Shown here: positions 9,420-17,363 of the stretch, one piece after another
Layout of the letters: each line of letters opens with the position of its first letter
Position numbering within the stretch: position 1 is the first letter of the stretch
Assembly: GCF_004145405.1 (NCBI RefSeq)
Contig: NZ_SELQ01000001.1
Coordinates: 248,001 to 312,000, forward strand
Direction of reading: 5' to 3'
DNA from: Salipiger sp. IMCC34102
Lineage (GTDB): Bacteria > Pseudomonadota > Alphaproteobacteria > Rhodobacterales > Rhodobacteraceae
Length of the DNA stretch: 64,000 nt
Made by a program: the position numbers and the translations under genes
The notes under the pieces: generated by a model
Told to the model about the DNA's origin: nothing
What the model saw: the letters and a program-made list of their open reading frames with translations, nothing else
The model's database searches: none

Positions 9420-9953
9420 TTAGGCCCGGGGTCGGGAGGCGTCAATCTTCGACAGCCAACCCGTCACCTGCCCGGGCCGGGTCAGGTGCACCACCTCTAG
9501 GGACGCGGGCGATGCCGCGACCAGGTCCGCGATCTTGCTTCGCTGGATCCGGCGGGTCGTGACGATCCAGTGCAGGAACGCGATGGTATGCGCGCCGAAG
9601 CTTTCGGTGCATCCTTCGGCCATGTCGGGCCGTCGCTGGCCGTAGTACCGCACCAGCCGCGCCAGCACGCGCCACAGGCGCAGCGGCATCGGCAGGTCGA
9701 GCCAGATCAGCGTATCCGCCCGCGCGGCACGGCTGGCGTAGGTCGAGGACATGCCGCCTTCGAAGATCCAGGCCTCCTGCCGTTCGATCGCATGGGCCAT
9801 GCTGCGTTTCTCGGCCATGGGGCGCGGTTTCCAACCGGGCAGGTGATGGATGTGATCCATGTGGTGGACCGGCAGGCCCGTGTGCGCGCCCAACAGCCGG
9901 GCGAGCGTACTCTTGCCCGATCCGGGGCCGCCTACGATCATCACGCGCTGCAT
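9420..9953 (-). CDS. P-loop ATPase, adenylate kinase/FlaR-like
   Basis: Small cytosolic nucleotide-binding protein of 177 residues. A Walker A motif opens the chain (MIVGGPGSGKSTLARLLG). HHMDHIHHLPGW and the later WIFEGGMSSTYASRAARAD pattern resemble the group annotated as DNA topology modulation protein FlaR or adenylate-kinase-like. Its substrate is unknown. It is the first gene of the minus-strand run leading to pncA (30-base gap) and is divergent from the Hsp70-like gene. Confidence 0.8.
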   Translation of the reverse strand: MQRVMIVGGPGSGKSTLARLLGAHTGLPVHHMDHIHHLPGWKPRPMAEKRSMAHAIERQEAWIFEGGMSSTYASRAARADTLIWLDLPMPLRLWRVLARLVRYYGQRRPDMAEGCTESFGAHTIAFLHWIVTTRRIQRSKIADLVAASPASLEVVHLTRPGQVTGWLSKIDASRPRA

Positions 9954-10022
9954 CTCGGGCCGCCTCCTTGCCAGGCGGGCAGCTATCGCCTATCCCGCGC
10001 CTCCCCGCAACAGGAGGCGACC

Positions 10023-11243
10023 ATGCCCACCCTCGGCATAGACTTCGGCACGTCCAACACCGCCGCGGCCGTCATGGCGGGCGACCGCGTCTTCCGCATC
10101 CCCGTCGAGGGCGACCGGACCACTCTGCCCACGACCGTGTTCTTCGACATGGTGGACCACCGGATGCGCACCGGCTCGGCGGCCAACGCGGCGCTGATCT
10201 CGGGCCGCGAGGGACGGTTCATGCGGGCGCTGAAGTCCGTGCTCGGCACGCCATTGATGCGCGAGACGCGACAGATCGGCTATGTCCGCATGACCCTGCT
10301 GGGCGTGGTCGCGGACTTCCTGCGCCACGTGAAGGCCGAGGGGGAACGCGCCACGGGCCTTTCGTTCGACACCGCCCTCTCGGGCCGGCCGGTACGGTTC
10401 CACCCCGACCCCGACCGGCATGCCCGCGCGCTGGCGGACCTCGAAGAGGCCTACCACATGGCGGGCTTCGCGACCGTCGCGTTCCTGCCCGAACCGGAGG
10501 CGGCGGCCCTGACCGCCGATCCCCTGCCCTCCGGCGCGCTGGGACTGGTGGTGGACATCGGCGGCGGCACCTCGGATTTCACGCTGTTTCGGCAGAACGA
10601 CGGCGTCGAGATCCTGTCGAGCCACGGCGTACGGGTCGGCGGAACGGACTTCGACCGGATGCTCAGCCTCGATCACGTGATGCCCTTGCTGGGTCGCGGG
10701 AAGGAGGTGCGCGATACCTTCGGGTCCGGCACCAGCGTCGCACCCAACGCGATCTTCAACGACCTCGCCACCTGGGAGAAGATCGCCTTTCTCTACGCGC
10801 CCGAAACCCGCCGTCTGACCGCCGACCTCGCCCGGCAAGGGGTGGACCGCGCCGCCTTCGCCCGGCTGGACGAGGTGATCGAGATGGAGCTTGGCCACGA
10901 CATCGCCTTCGCGGTCGAGGCGGGCAAGATCGCGGCCAACGACAACGGCGAGGCCCGCATCGACCTTTCGACGGTCGAGAAGAACCTTGGCGTGCCGCTG
11001 ACGGCTGCCGCGCTGGCCCGCACGCTGCACGATCCGATCGAGGAGATCCGCACCGCCGCCCGCACCGCCATCGGCGACCGCGACCCGGACCAGATCGCGG
11101 CGCTGGTCTTCGTCGGCGGCTCGTCGTTGATGCAGCGCGTGGTCGAGGCGTTGCGCCAGGACTTTCCCCGCGCGCGGCTGGACCGGGGGGCGGCCTTCAC
11201 CGCCGTCTCGGACGGTCTGGCGCGGGCGGCGGCAAAGGCGTAA
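10023..11243 (+). CDS. Hsp70-family ATPase (YegD-like, nucleotide-binding domain only)
   Basis: Protein of 406 residues that covers the Hsp70 actin-fold ATPase domain but lacks the substrate-binding domain of DnaK (about 640 residues). Phosphate-binding loops are visible: LGIDFGTSNTAAAV at the start, VVDIGGGTSDFTLF near residue 180 and ALVFVGGSSLMQRV near 360. Such proteins resemble E. coli YegD, a putative chaperone of unknown client. AGGAGG lies six bases before the ATG. trhO follows after ten bases and is likely cotranscribed. Confidence 0.9.
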   Translation: MPTLGIDFGTSNTAAAVMAGDRVFRIPVEGDRTTLPTTVFFDMVDHRMRTGSAANAALISGREGRFMRALKSVLGTPLMRETRQIGYVRMTLLGVVADFLRHVKAEGERATGLSFDTALSGRPVRFHPDPDRHARALADLEEAYHMAGFATVAFLPEPEAAALTADPLPSGALGLVVDIGGGTSDFTLFRQNDGVEILSSHGVRVGGTDFDRMLSLDHVMPLLGRGKEVRDTFGSGTSVAPNAIFNDLATWEKIAFLYAPETRRLTADLARQGVDRAAFARLDEVIEMELGHDIAFAVEAGKIAANDNGEARIDLSTVEKNLGVPLTAAALARTLHDPIEEIRTAARTAIGDRDPDQIAALVFVGGSSLMQRVVEALRQDFPRARLDRGAAFTAVSDGLARAAAKA

Positions 11244-11253
11244 GGCACGGGGC

Positions 11254-12159
11254 ATGTTCACGGTCGCCGCCCTCTACCACTTCACCCGGTTCGAAGATCC
11301 CGCGGCCCTTCGCGGCCCCCTGCTGGATCTGTGCCGCGTCGAGGGGTTGAGCGGCACGCTGCTGCTGGCGGGCGAAGGGATCAACGGCACCGTCGCCGGA
11401 CCGCGCGCCGGGATCGACCGGGTGCTGGCACATATCCGCGCGCTGCCCGGCTGCTCCGACATGGTGCACAAGGAAAGCACCGCGACAGAGCAACCCTTCA
11501 ACCGCATGAAGGTGCGCCTCAAGCGCGAGATCGTGACCATGGGCCAGCCCGACGTGAATCCCGCGCAAGGCACCGGCACCTACGTCGCACCCGCCGACTG
11601 GAACGACTTGATCCGGTCCGAGGACGTAGTCGTCATCGACACGCGCAACGCCTACGAGACGGCGATCGGCACCTTCGAAGGCGCCATCGATCCGCAGACC
11701 GAAAGCTTCGGTGACTTCCCCGGCTGGTGGGCGGCGAACAAGGACAGGTTGGCGGGCAAGCGCATCGCGATGTTCTGCACCGGCGGGATCCGCTGCGAGA
11801 AATCCACGAACTACCTGCGCCAGCAGGGGGTGGAGGAGGTTTATCACCTGCAGGGCGGCATCCTGAAATACCTCGAGGAGGTGCCGAGGGCCGAGAGTAC
11901 CTGGCAGGGATCGTGTTTCGTCTTCGACGGTCGCGTCTCGGTCGGTCACGGGCTGGAGGAAGGCCCGCACATCCTGTGTCACGCCTGCCGCCGCCCGCTG
12001 GAGCCCGCCGATCGCGACCGGCCCGCCTTCGAGGAAGGCGTGTCGTGCCATCACTGCGTTGACGCGACCTCAAAGGCCGACAAGGCGCGGTTTCGCGAGC
12101 GCCAGCGCCAGATCGCCTTGGCCCGCGCGCGGGGCGAACGCCACATCGGGTCGGCATGA
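11254..12159 (+). CDS. trhO: tRNA uridine(34) hydroxylase, rhodanese-related
   Basis: Forms 5-hydroxyuridine at the wobble position of certain tRNAs. It has 301 residues, formerly UPF0176/YceA. The N-terminal acylphosphatase-like part contains GEGINGTVAGPRAG. The central rhodanese domain has the reactive cysteine in MFCTGGIRCEKSTNYL and is followed by HLQGGILKYLEE. The tail has paired cysteines (CHACRRPLE, CHHCVD) that may bind metal. Its stop overlaps the next start as ATGA. Confidence 0.93.
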   Translation: MFTVAALYHFTRFEDPAALRGPLLDLCRVEGLSGTLLLAGEGINGTVAGPRAGIDRVLAHIRALPGCSDMVHKESTATEQPFNRMKVRLKREIVTMGQPDVNPAQGTGTYVAPADWNDLIRSEDVVVIDTRNAYETAIGTFEGAIDPQTESFGDFPGWWAANKDRLAGKRIAMFCTGGIRCEKSTNYLRQQGVEEVYHLQGGILKYLEEVPRAESTWQGSCFVFDGRVSVGHGLEEGPHILCHACRRPLEPADRDRPAFEEGVSCHHCVDATSKADKARFRERQRQIALARARGERHIGSA

Positions 12160-13199
12160 GGGATCACCGCGACACCGGCCTGGCGCTTATCATCGGTATC
12201 GTTTCGGGTTTCGTGGGCTGGGCGATCGCCCTGCCGCTGCCCTGGATGCTGGGGCCGATGATCGGGACGACGCTCGCGGCCCTCTTCGGTCTTCCGGTGC
12301 GCGGCCCGTCGCGGCTGAGGCCCTACACGATCCCGGTGCTGGGCGTGTTCCTGGGTTCCGCCATCACGCCCGACCTCTTCGACCGGGTGGGAAGCTGGAC
12401 GCTGACGATCCTGTTCCTGCCGCTGTTCCTGATCCTCGCCGCAGGTCTGTCCTACCAGGTCTACCGCAGGATCGGCGGCTACGATCCGGTGACCTCGTTC
12501 TATTCCGCGATGCCGGGCGGTCTGAACGACATGCTGATCCTGGGCGAGGCCGCGGGCGGCGATGCGCGCCGGATCGCGCTGGCCCATGCCGCGCGCATCC
12601 TGATCGTCGTCTCGCTCGTGGTGCTGTTCTACGGGTTCGTGCTGGGCGTGCGCTCCGGCGCGGACGGGGCGGGGATCGTGCCCCTCGGCGCGCTCACCTG
12701 GCTCGACGCGGGCCTGCTGCTGGGCTGCGCCGTGGTGGGGAGCGTCCTTGGCCCGCGCCTGCGCCTGCCGGCCGCCCCGATCTTCGGCCCGATGATCCTC
12801 TCGGGCCTGGTTCATCTCATCGGCTGGGTCGAGACCGCCCCGCCCACCGTGCTGGTCATCGTGGCCCAGATCGTCATCGGAACGATCATCGGTGCGCGCT
12901 TCGTGGGCGTGGCCCCGCGGCAGGTCGCGCGCGACCTGGGGCTGTCGGCGCTGTCCTCGTCCTCGATGCTGATCGTGGCGATCAGCTTTGCAGGCCTCAT
13001 CGCCCGGTGGCAGGGCATTCCGCTGACGCAGGCCTTCCTCGCCTACTCGCCCGGCGGCCTGGCCGAGATGGGGCTGCTCACCCTCGCGCTGGGTCAGGAC
13101 ATCGCCTACGTCTCGGTCATGCACATCGTGCGCATCACGCTGGTGATCGCGCTCGCCCCCGCGGTCTCGCGCGTTGTGATGCGTGGAAAATCGCCCTAA
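12156..13199 (+). CDS. AbrB-family membrane protein
   Basis: Inner membrane protein of 347 residues with about ten hydrophobic segments in two repeated halves. LPLPWMLGPMIGTTLAALFG in the first half is echoed by LPAAPIFGPMILSGLVHLIG in the second, the duplicated-motif layout of the AbrB/PF05145 family. YSAMPGGLNDMLILGE is a further signature. Members are annotated as ammonia monooxygenase regulators or transporters, without firm function. It overlaps trhO by four bases, so its expression follows that gene. Confidence 0.87.
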   Translation: MRDHRDTGLALIIGIVSGFVGWAIALPLPWMLGPMIGTTLAALFGLPVRGPSRLRPYTIPVLGVFLGSAITPDLFDRVGSWTLTILFLPLFLILAAGLSYQVYRRIGGYDPVTSFYSAMPGGLNDMLILGEAAGGDARRIALAHAARILIVVSLVVLFYGFVLGVRSGADGAGIVPLGALTWLDAGLLLGCAVVGSVLGPRLRLPAAPIFGPMILSGLVHLIGWVETAPPTVLVIVAQIVIGTIIGARFVGVAPRQVARDLGLSALSSSSMLIVAISFAGLIARWQGIPLTQAFLAYSPGGLAEMGLLTLALGQDIAYVSVMHIVRITLVIALAPAVSRVVMRGKSP

Positions 13200-13230
13200 A
13201 CCGGGGGTGATTCGTCTCGAAAGGCCCGCG

Positions 13231-13683
13231 ATGCTCGACCGCCTGCTGTCCCTCTTCCACCCCGGCAAACCCGACACCACCCTGCCGGAGGCTGATGCTC
13301 GGCACGCGCTCGGCGCGCTTCTGGTCCGCGCCGCCAAGATCGACCGCGCCTACCTCTTCGAGGAGGTCGAGGAGATCGACCACGTGTTGCGCGACCTTTA
13401 CGGTCTGAACGCCGTGGAGGCCGCCAAGATGCGCGCGCGCTGCGAGAAACTGGAAGCCGCGATGCCCGACACCGCCGAACTGGCCGAGGTGCTGCACCGG
13501 CACATCCCCGACGACCAGCTGGAAGGCGCCGTGCGCGCGCTCTGGGCCGTCGTCTTCTCCGACGGGGTCGAGGGGGAGGCGCAGGACGACCTTCTGCACC
13601 AGATCGAAGCGATCCTCGGCGTGCCCCCGGACCGGGCCCGCGCGCTTCATGACGAGGAAATGGCCCGGGCGCGGATCACCTGA
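13231..13683 (+). CDS. TerB-family protein
   Basis: Cytosolic all-helical protein of 150 residues resembling the tellurite-resistance TerB fold. The acidic helical repeat is visible in ALLVRAAKIDRAYLFEEVEE and VVFSDGVEGEAQDD. These are the conserved acidic surfaces of the family. Function is unknown, and no other ter gene lies nearby. The ATG at 13231, preceded by GAAAGG, is chosen over an in-frame ATG 48 bases upstream that touches the abrB-like gene. Confidence 0.75.
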   Translation: MLDRLLSLFHPGKPDTTLPEADARHALGALLVRAAKIDRAYLFEEVEEIDHVLRDLYGLNAVEAAKMRARCEKLEAAMPDTAELAEVLHRHIPDDQLEGAVRALWAVVFSDGVEGEAQDDLLHQIEAILGVPPDRARALHDEEMARARIT

Positions 13684-13737
13684 CCGCTTGCCCCCGGACC
13701 GGGCGCTTGGTCTAACCTGCCCAAACGGAGGTCCATC

Positions 13738-15030
13738 ATGGTCGACATCGCCACCCGCGTCTGGAACCACAAGTGGAAGATCGACCCGATCGTCCGGTCG
13801 CTGATCGACACTGACTTCTACAAGCTGCTGATGTGCCAGTCGGTGTTCCGCAACCACCCGACCACGCAGGTCACCTTCAGCCTGATCAACCGCACCAAGT
13901 CGGTCCGCCTGGCCGACCTCGTCGACGAAGGCGAGCTGCGCGAACAGCTCGACCACATACGGTCCCTGTCGCTGTCGCGCGGAGAGAGCACCTGGATGCG
14001 CGGCAACACCTTCTACGGCAAGCGCCAGATGTTCACGCCAGAGTTCATGGACTGGTTCGAGGCCCTGCGCCTGCCGCCCTACCACCTGGAAAAGCGCGAC
14101 GGGCAATACGAGCTGACCTTCGAAGGCAACTGGCCAGAGGTCATGCTGTGGGAAATCCCGGCCCTCGCCGTGCTGATGGAATTGCGCGGCCGCGCGGTGC
14201 TGGCGGAGATGGGCCGGTTCGAGCTGCAGGTCCTCTACGCCCGCGCCATGACCAAGACCTGGGAGAAGATCGAGCGCCTCCGCCGGATCGAGGGGCTGAA
14301 GATCGCCGACTTCGGCACCCGGCGGCGGCATTCGTTCCTCTGGCAGGACTGGTGCGTGCAGGCGATGCAGGAAGGGCTGGGCGACGCCTTCACCGGCACC
14401 TCGAACTGCCTGATCGCCAAGAGCCGCGACATGGAGGCGATCGGCACCAACGCGCACGAGCTGCCGATGGTCTATGCCGCCCTGGCCCCCGACGACACGG
14501 CCCTGGCCCGTGCCCCCTACGACGTGCTGCGCGACTGGCAGGCCGAGCACGACGGCAACCTGCGCATCATCCTGCCCGACACCTACGGCACGCCGGGGTT
14601 TTTAGACCGCGCGCCCGACTGGCTGGCGGGCTGGACCGGCATCCGCATCGATTCGGGAGACCCGGCGGAGGGGGCGGAGGCCGCCATCGCCTGGTGGCGC
14701 GCCCGCGGAGAGGATCCGGCGAGCAAGCTGATCATCTTCTCGGACGGGTTGACGGTCGACAAGATCGAGACCCTCGCCGCCCAGTTCGCCGGCCGCGTCC
14801 GCGTCAGCTTCGGCTGGGGCACGATGCTGACCAACGACTTCATCGGCCTGACGGAAGGCGACGCGCTGGCGCCGTTCTCTCTGGTCTGCAAGGCCGTCGC
14901 CGCCGAGGGCCGCCCGACGGTCAAGCTGAGCGACAATCCCAACAAGGCGATGGGTCCGGAGGGGGAAGTGGAGCGGTACAAGCGGGTGTTCGGGGTGGGG
15001 GAACAGGTGGAAAGGGAGGTTGTGGTTTGA
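13738..15030 (+). CDS. pncB: Nicotinate phosphoribosyltransferase
   Basis: Joins nicotinate with PRPP to give NaMN, the second step of nicotinamide salvage. It has 430 residues, the normal size for the PncB class. [14 protein letters not shown] at the start, [14 protein letters not shown] in the middle, GTNAHELPM with the histidine phosphorylated during catalysis, and IRIDSGDP are all diagnostic. GGAGG precedes the ATG. Its TGA overlaps a TTG that may start the GT51-like gene next door, and the DNA turns AT-rich within 40 bases of the pncB stop. Confidence 0.96.
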   Translation: MVDIATRVWNHKWKIDPIVRSLIDTDFYKLLMCQSVFRNHPTTQVTFSLINRTKSVRLADLVDEGELREQLDHIRSLSLSRGESTWMRGNTFYGKRQMFTPEFMDWFEALRLPPYHLEKRDGQYELTFEGNWPEVMLWEIPALAVLMELRGRAVLAEMGRFELQVLYARAMTKTWEKIERLRRIEGLKIADFGTRRRHSFLWQDWCVQAMQEGLGDAFTGTSNCLIAKSRDMEAIGTNAHELPMVYAALAPDDTALARAPYDVLRDWQAEHDGNLRIILPDTYGTPGFLDRAPDWLAGWTGIRIDSGDPAEGAEAAIAWWRARGEDPASKLIIFSDGLTVDKIETLAAQFAGRVRVSFGWGTMLTNDFIGLTEGDALAPFSLVCKAVAAEGRPTVKLSDNPNKAMGPEGEVERYKRVFGVGEQVEREVVV

Positions 15031-15765
15031 CGTTTAACAACGCGAGGCAGGTACGGCTTAATTTCAGCCTAAAAAGATTTCTAATCTCTCTTAATAGAGA
15101 TTTGGAGAAAACAGTCTATCAAGTGAGAGATAACGCGACCTACAGAACAAACCTAGGAGCCGACTACTCTCTATTCGGGAATCTCGACAATAATATAAGC
15201 CGCGCTATCTTACTGTTAGAAGATAGAAGATAGAAGATACCTAAGACACAGCGGCTTTGAAGCAAGAGCCCCACTTCGCGTCCTCAAGCGACTGAGCAAA
15301 GGCAGCAGAGCCGGCGGAATAAGCACCATTGATCAGCAGCTTATCCGAATTTGTACAGGTCGGTTTGAAAGATCGTTACGAAGAAAGATACGCGAAATAT
15401 TTCTTGCATATTCGCTCAATGCCCACTGTAGCAAGAGCGAGATATTTCACTCTTATTTAAAACAAAGCTACTTTGGCTACAAACTCTTCGGGTGCATTCA
15501 CGCCGCAAACTTCTTATTTTCAAAGCCAGCAATTCACCTAACCGAAGAGGAGGCTGTTTTCGTTGCCGCACTTCTAGCACGACCACTCCCAAGACCAATA
15601 TACTACAGCGTAATTATTCTAAAAGAGAAGTATGATATTACACCAGACCTCATCATTCATCTCGCCGAAACCATGCAACTTGACTGGGCCGATCCGATCA
15701 AACTCAGGTATCAATATGGCTTAAATAACTTTCCATCTACAGCGAAAAGCCTTCGGATTAAATAG
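15027..15765 (+). pseudogene. GT51 peptidoglycan glycosyltransferase-like gene, frameshifted by a 7-base tandem repeat
   Basis: Two open frames together carry the five GT51 motifs: LLLEDRR (catalytic-type Glu65), then YLRHSGF, GGISTIDQQLIRI, RRKIREIFLAYSL, SKSEIFHSYLKQSYFG and EEEAVFVAALLARPLPRP. The first frame starts at TTG 15027, which overlaps the pncB stop (TTGA) and follows GGGAGG by seven bases. It stops at 15233 after 68 codons. The second frame has no start and runs to TAG at 15765. The break lies in three tandem AGAAGAT units. Removing one unit (7 bases) joins the frames into 243 residues, the normal size of a monofunctional GT51 enzyme. No N-terminal membrane segment is visible, unlike MtgA. 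Codon use (AGA, ATA, CTA, TTA) is unlike the neighbours. It may be a decaying pseudogene or a slippage-switched gene in its OFF state. Confidence 0.8.
15218..15238 (+). repeat. Heptanucleotide tandem repeat (AGAAGAT)x3
   Basis: Three perfect tandem copies of AGAAGAT lie inside the GT51-like gene, over the codons for the ED motif. Each copy shifts the frame by +1. With this start, copy numbers of 2, 5 and so on leave the frame open, and the three seen here close it. Confidence 0.95.
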
Positions 15766-16346
15766 CTTCTACTAATCAGCGAAAGATCATCAGAATTCAA
15801 ATTGTTGATATTTCTCGTTCTCCCGATATCTGCACCCTCGATACGGTCATTTAGAGAGCGAAGAAATCCTGTGACTGCATGCTGCGCCAAAGACAGGTTA
15901 GCTTCAAGGTTTTCAAAATCCTCGCGATCCTCAGAACTAAGATTTCTCTTTCCGTACCGGCGACCAAGCGCAGCAACTGCGCTGAGCCGCTGCAAACGAT
16001 CTTGAATATTCTTTTCAAAATTCAAAACTGCGCGATACCCGAAACTATGATGTATTCTTGACAGATTACTAGAGTAACCGCCCATCCACTCTGAGGTAGC
16101 CAATCTGTAAATTGCCACCTCAGCTTCACTTATCTCGTCTCTAATGACCTTTTCGGTGTAGGCTCTCTGCGCAGTAATTCTTCGATCAAGAGCATCTGAA
16201 AGCCTTTCGACAGTCTGCCTCGCTTCGCTGCGCTCTCGCTCTTTCATCTCGGCAAGATTTCGGTATCGCCAAGATCGATCCTGAAAAAGGGCACCTATGG
16301 CTGCAGCGATTAACCCGAGAAAGACGGTAGAAAAAAATGATGCCAC
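15711..16346 (-). CDS. Membrane-anchored coiled-coil protein of unknown function
   Basis: Not recognised as any characterised family. It has 211 residues with one N-terminal hydrophobic segment (about residues 4-20, FFSTVFLGLIAAAIGALF), followed by WRYRNLAEMKERERSEARQ. A long charged helix with coiled-coil character runs to about residue 75, and more helical, charged sequence follows. The likely topology is one inner-membrane anchor with a soluble helical domain. The start is a GTG at 16346 with only a weak ribosome site. Its 3' end overlaps the convergent GT51-like gene by 55 bases. Both share low GC and unusual codons, which suggests they arrived together. A partner role with the glycosyltransferase is inference. 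Confidence 0.75.
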   Translation of the reverse strand: MASFFSTVFLGLIAAAIGALFQDRSWRYRNLAEMKERERSEARQTVERLSDALDRRITAQRAYTEKVIRDEISEAEVAIYRLATSEWMGGYSSNLSRIHHSFGYRAVLNFEKNIQDRLQRLSAVAALGRRYGKRNLSSEDREDFENLEANLSLAQHAVTGFLRSLNDRIEGADIGRTRNINNLNSDDLSLISRSYLIRRLFAVDGKLFKPY

Positions 16347-16426
16347 TCTACGGATTCCACTGCCTCGTTGTCACCCCGACTTCATTACAAGGTGATACAG
16401 AAAATCTCAATTCTTGATGACAAACG

Positions 16427-16561
16427 TTACCCCTCCCCCTCCACAACATCCCCCACCGGACCATCGGTGGTTTCCTGCACGAAGACGCCTCCGGCGATCA
16501 TGGCGGCGATGATGGCGACGAAGCCGAGGGGGATCAGGACGTAGATGAAGCGTTTGGGCAT
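16427..16561 (-). CDS. 44-residue single-span membrane protein
   Basis: Short ORF MPKRFIYVLIPLGFVAII, continuing AAMIAGGVFV, then an acidic tail ending VVEGEG. One hydrophobic stretch spans about residues 5-28, flanked by Lys/Arg on the N-side, so the tail probably faces the periplasm. AGGAG lies eight bases before the ATG. Codons are GC-rich like the core genome, so the gene belongs to the chromosome rather than the AT-rich island beside it. It lies 49 bases downstream of arfB on the same strand and may share its transcript. Function unknown. Confidence 0.65.
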   Translation of the reverse strand: MPKRFIYVLIPLGFVAIIAAMIAGGVFVQETTDGPVGDVVEGEG

Positions 16562-16610
16562 GGGTTAATCTCCTTTGGGGTTAAACACGGCAACGGGGTG
16601 GTCCGTTCCC

Positions 16611-17039
16611 TCAGTCGGGGTCGACAGATCCGCGCAGGGCCTTCACCTCGCCCCGGACCTTCTTGGCTTTCAGCCGCCGCTTGACCGATCCGTAGGTGGG
16701 CTTGGTGGCCACGCGGCGCTTGGGGCGGCGGGTGGCCTGCTCGACCAGTTCCGCCAGACGCTCGCGGGCGAGGTCGCGGTTGCGGGCTTGGCTGCGGGTG
16801 TCCTGCACGAAGATCACCACGGCTCCGTCAGAGGTCCAGCGGCGCCCGGCCAGTCGGCGCAGGCGGCTTTTCACCGGGTCGGGCAGGGACGGGGACCGCG
16901 CGGCCTCGAACCGCAGCTCGACGGCGGTGGAGACCTTGTTCACGTTCTGCCCGCCGGGACCGGAGGCGCGGGTGAATTGCTCGGTCAGCTCCCACCCCTG
17001 AAGGGTGATCTGGTCGGTGATGCGCAGGTCGTCGGACAT
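16611..17039 (-). CDS. arfB: Alternative ribosome-rescue peptidyl-tRNA hydrolase
   Basis: Releases nascent chains from ribosomes stalled without a stop codon. It has 142 residues. The catalytic GGQ is at residues 29-31 (SGPGGQNVNKVSTAVEL). The basic C-terminal tail (RRPKRRVATKPTYGSVKRRL, then KAKKVRGE) is the mRNA-channel probe that distinguishes ArfB/YaeJ from release factors. The ATG is at 17039. The region upstream holds palindromes and then a separate short transcript unit. Confidence 0.94.
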   Translation of the reverse strand: MSDDLRITDQITLQGWELTEQFTRASGPGGQNVNKVSTAVELRFEAARSPSLPDPVKSRLRRLAGRRWTSDGAVVIFVQDTRSQARNRDLARERLAELVEQATRRPKRRVATKPTYGSVKRRLKAKKVRGEVKALRGSVDPD

Positions 17040-17098
17040 GGGAGGGGATATAGCAGCCGGGGGCGCGATTGACAGCAGCGCTCAGGTGTTCGACTGGG

Positions 17099-17159
17099 TG
17101 CGCCCGCGATTTGCTTCGCAATTCGCTTTCGCGCACTCGTCGAATGCTTTGCATTCGAC
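17099..17159. repeat. Cluster of nested inverted repeats upstream of arfB
   Basis: Two adjacent hairpin-forming blocks. Bases 17099-17135 have TGCGC/GCGCA outer arms with an inner TTGCTTCGCAA. Bases 17139-17159 pair GTCGAATGC with GCATTCGAC around TTT. Together they look like an extragenic palindromic repeat unit, but I see no second full copy in the window. Confidence 0.5.
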
Positions 17160-17162
17160 GTG

Positions 17163-17193
17163 AAAAAGGGCTGCTCCGGCGATGGAACAGCCC
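17163..17193 (-). terminator. Intrinsic terminator of the short-peptide unit
   Basis: On the minus strand GGGCTG pairs with CAGCCC, extended by an inner TCC/GGA, and is followed by five T. It closes the transcript that would begin near 17.36 kb. Confidence 0.85.
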
Positions 17194-17271
17194 TTTCCTG
17201 AATATCGGAGGTGGGTCGGTTAGGAACCCGTAGGGTCACCCACCTGAAGGATCACAGATCCAGGGGCTGCC

Positions 17272-17328
17272 CTAGATCAGAACCCCCCAAGCTGTCCCGA
17301 CACACTTCTCCAGAACTTCATGATGCAC
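17272..17328 (-). CDS. Putative leader-type short peptide (18 aa from GTG, or 14 aa from ATG in another frame)
   Basis: A near-complete anti-16S sequence (GAAAGGAGGTGATCCAG at 17345-17329) precedes two overlapping short ORFs. The GTG at 17328, seven bases after GGAGG, gives MHHEVLEKCVGTAWGVLI and ends with TAG at 17272. The ATG at 17321 gives MKFWRSVSGQLGGF and ends with TGA at 17277. Spacing favours the GTG. Either is far shorter than normal genes, so the unit may be a leader peptide or a regulatory RNA. Downstream, AGGTGGGT pairs with ACCCACCT, and the CACCTCC inside the latter is also complementary to the GGAGGTG of the ribosome site. A terminator follows. No homologue is recognised. Confidence 0.45.
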   Translation of the reverse strand: MHHEVLEKCVGTAWGVLI

Positions 17329-17363
17329 TGGATCACCTCCTTTCAAATGTTTCGCCTGTGATC

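Noticed and set aside
12051-13337. 428-codon minus frame rich in Asp, Arg, Gln and His
   Set aside because: Antisense of the AbrB-type gene. Hydrophobic codons read backwards give this composition.
17329-17345. 17-base match to the 3' end of 16S rRNA on the plus strand
   Set aside because: Considered as an rRNA fragment. The flanking sequence is not 16S, and on the minus strand it reads as an extended Shine-Dalgarno ahead of short ORFs, which explains it better.
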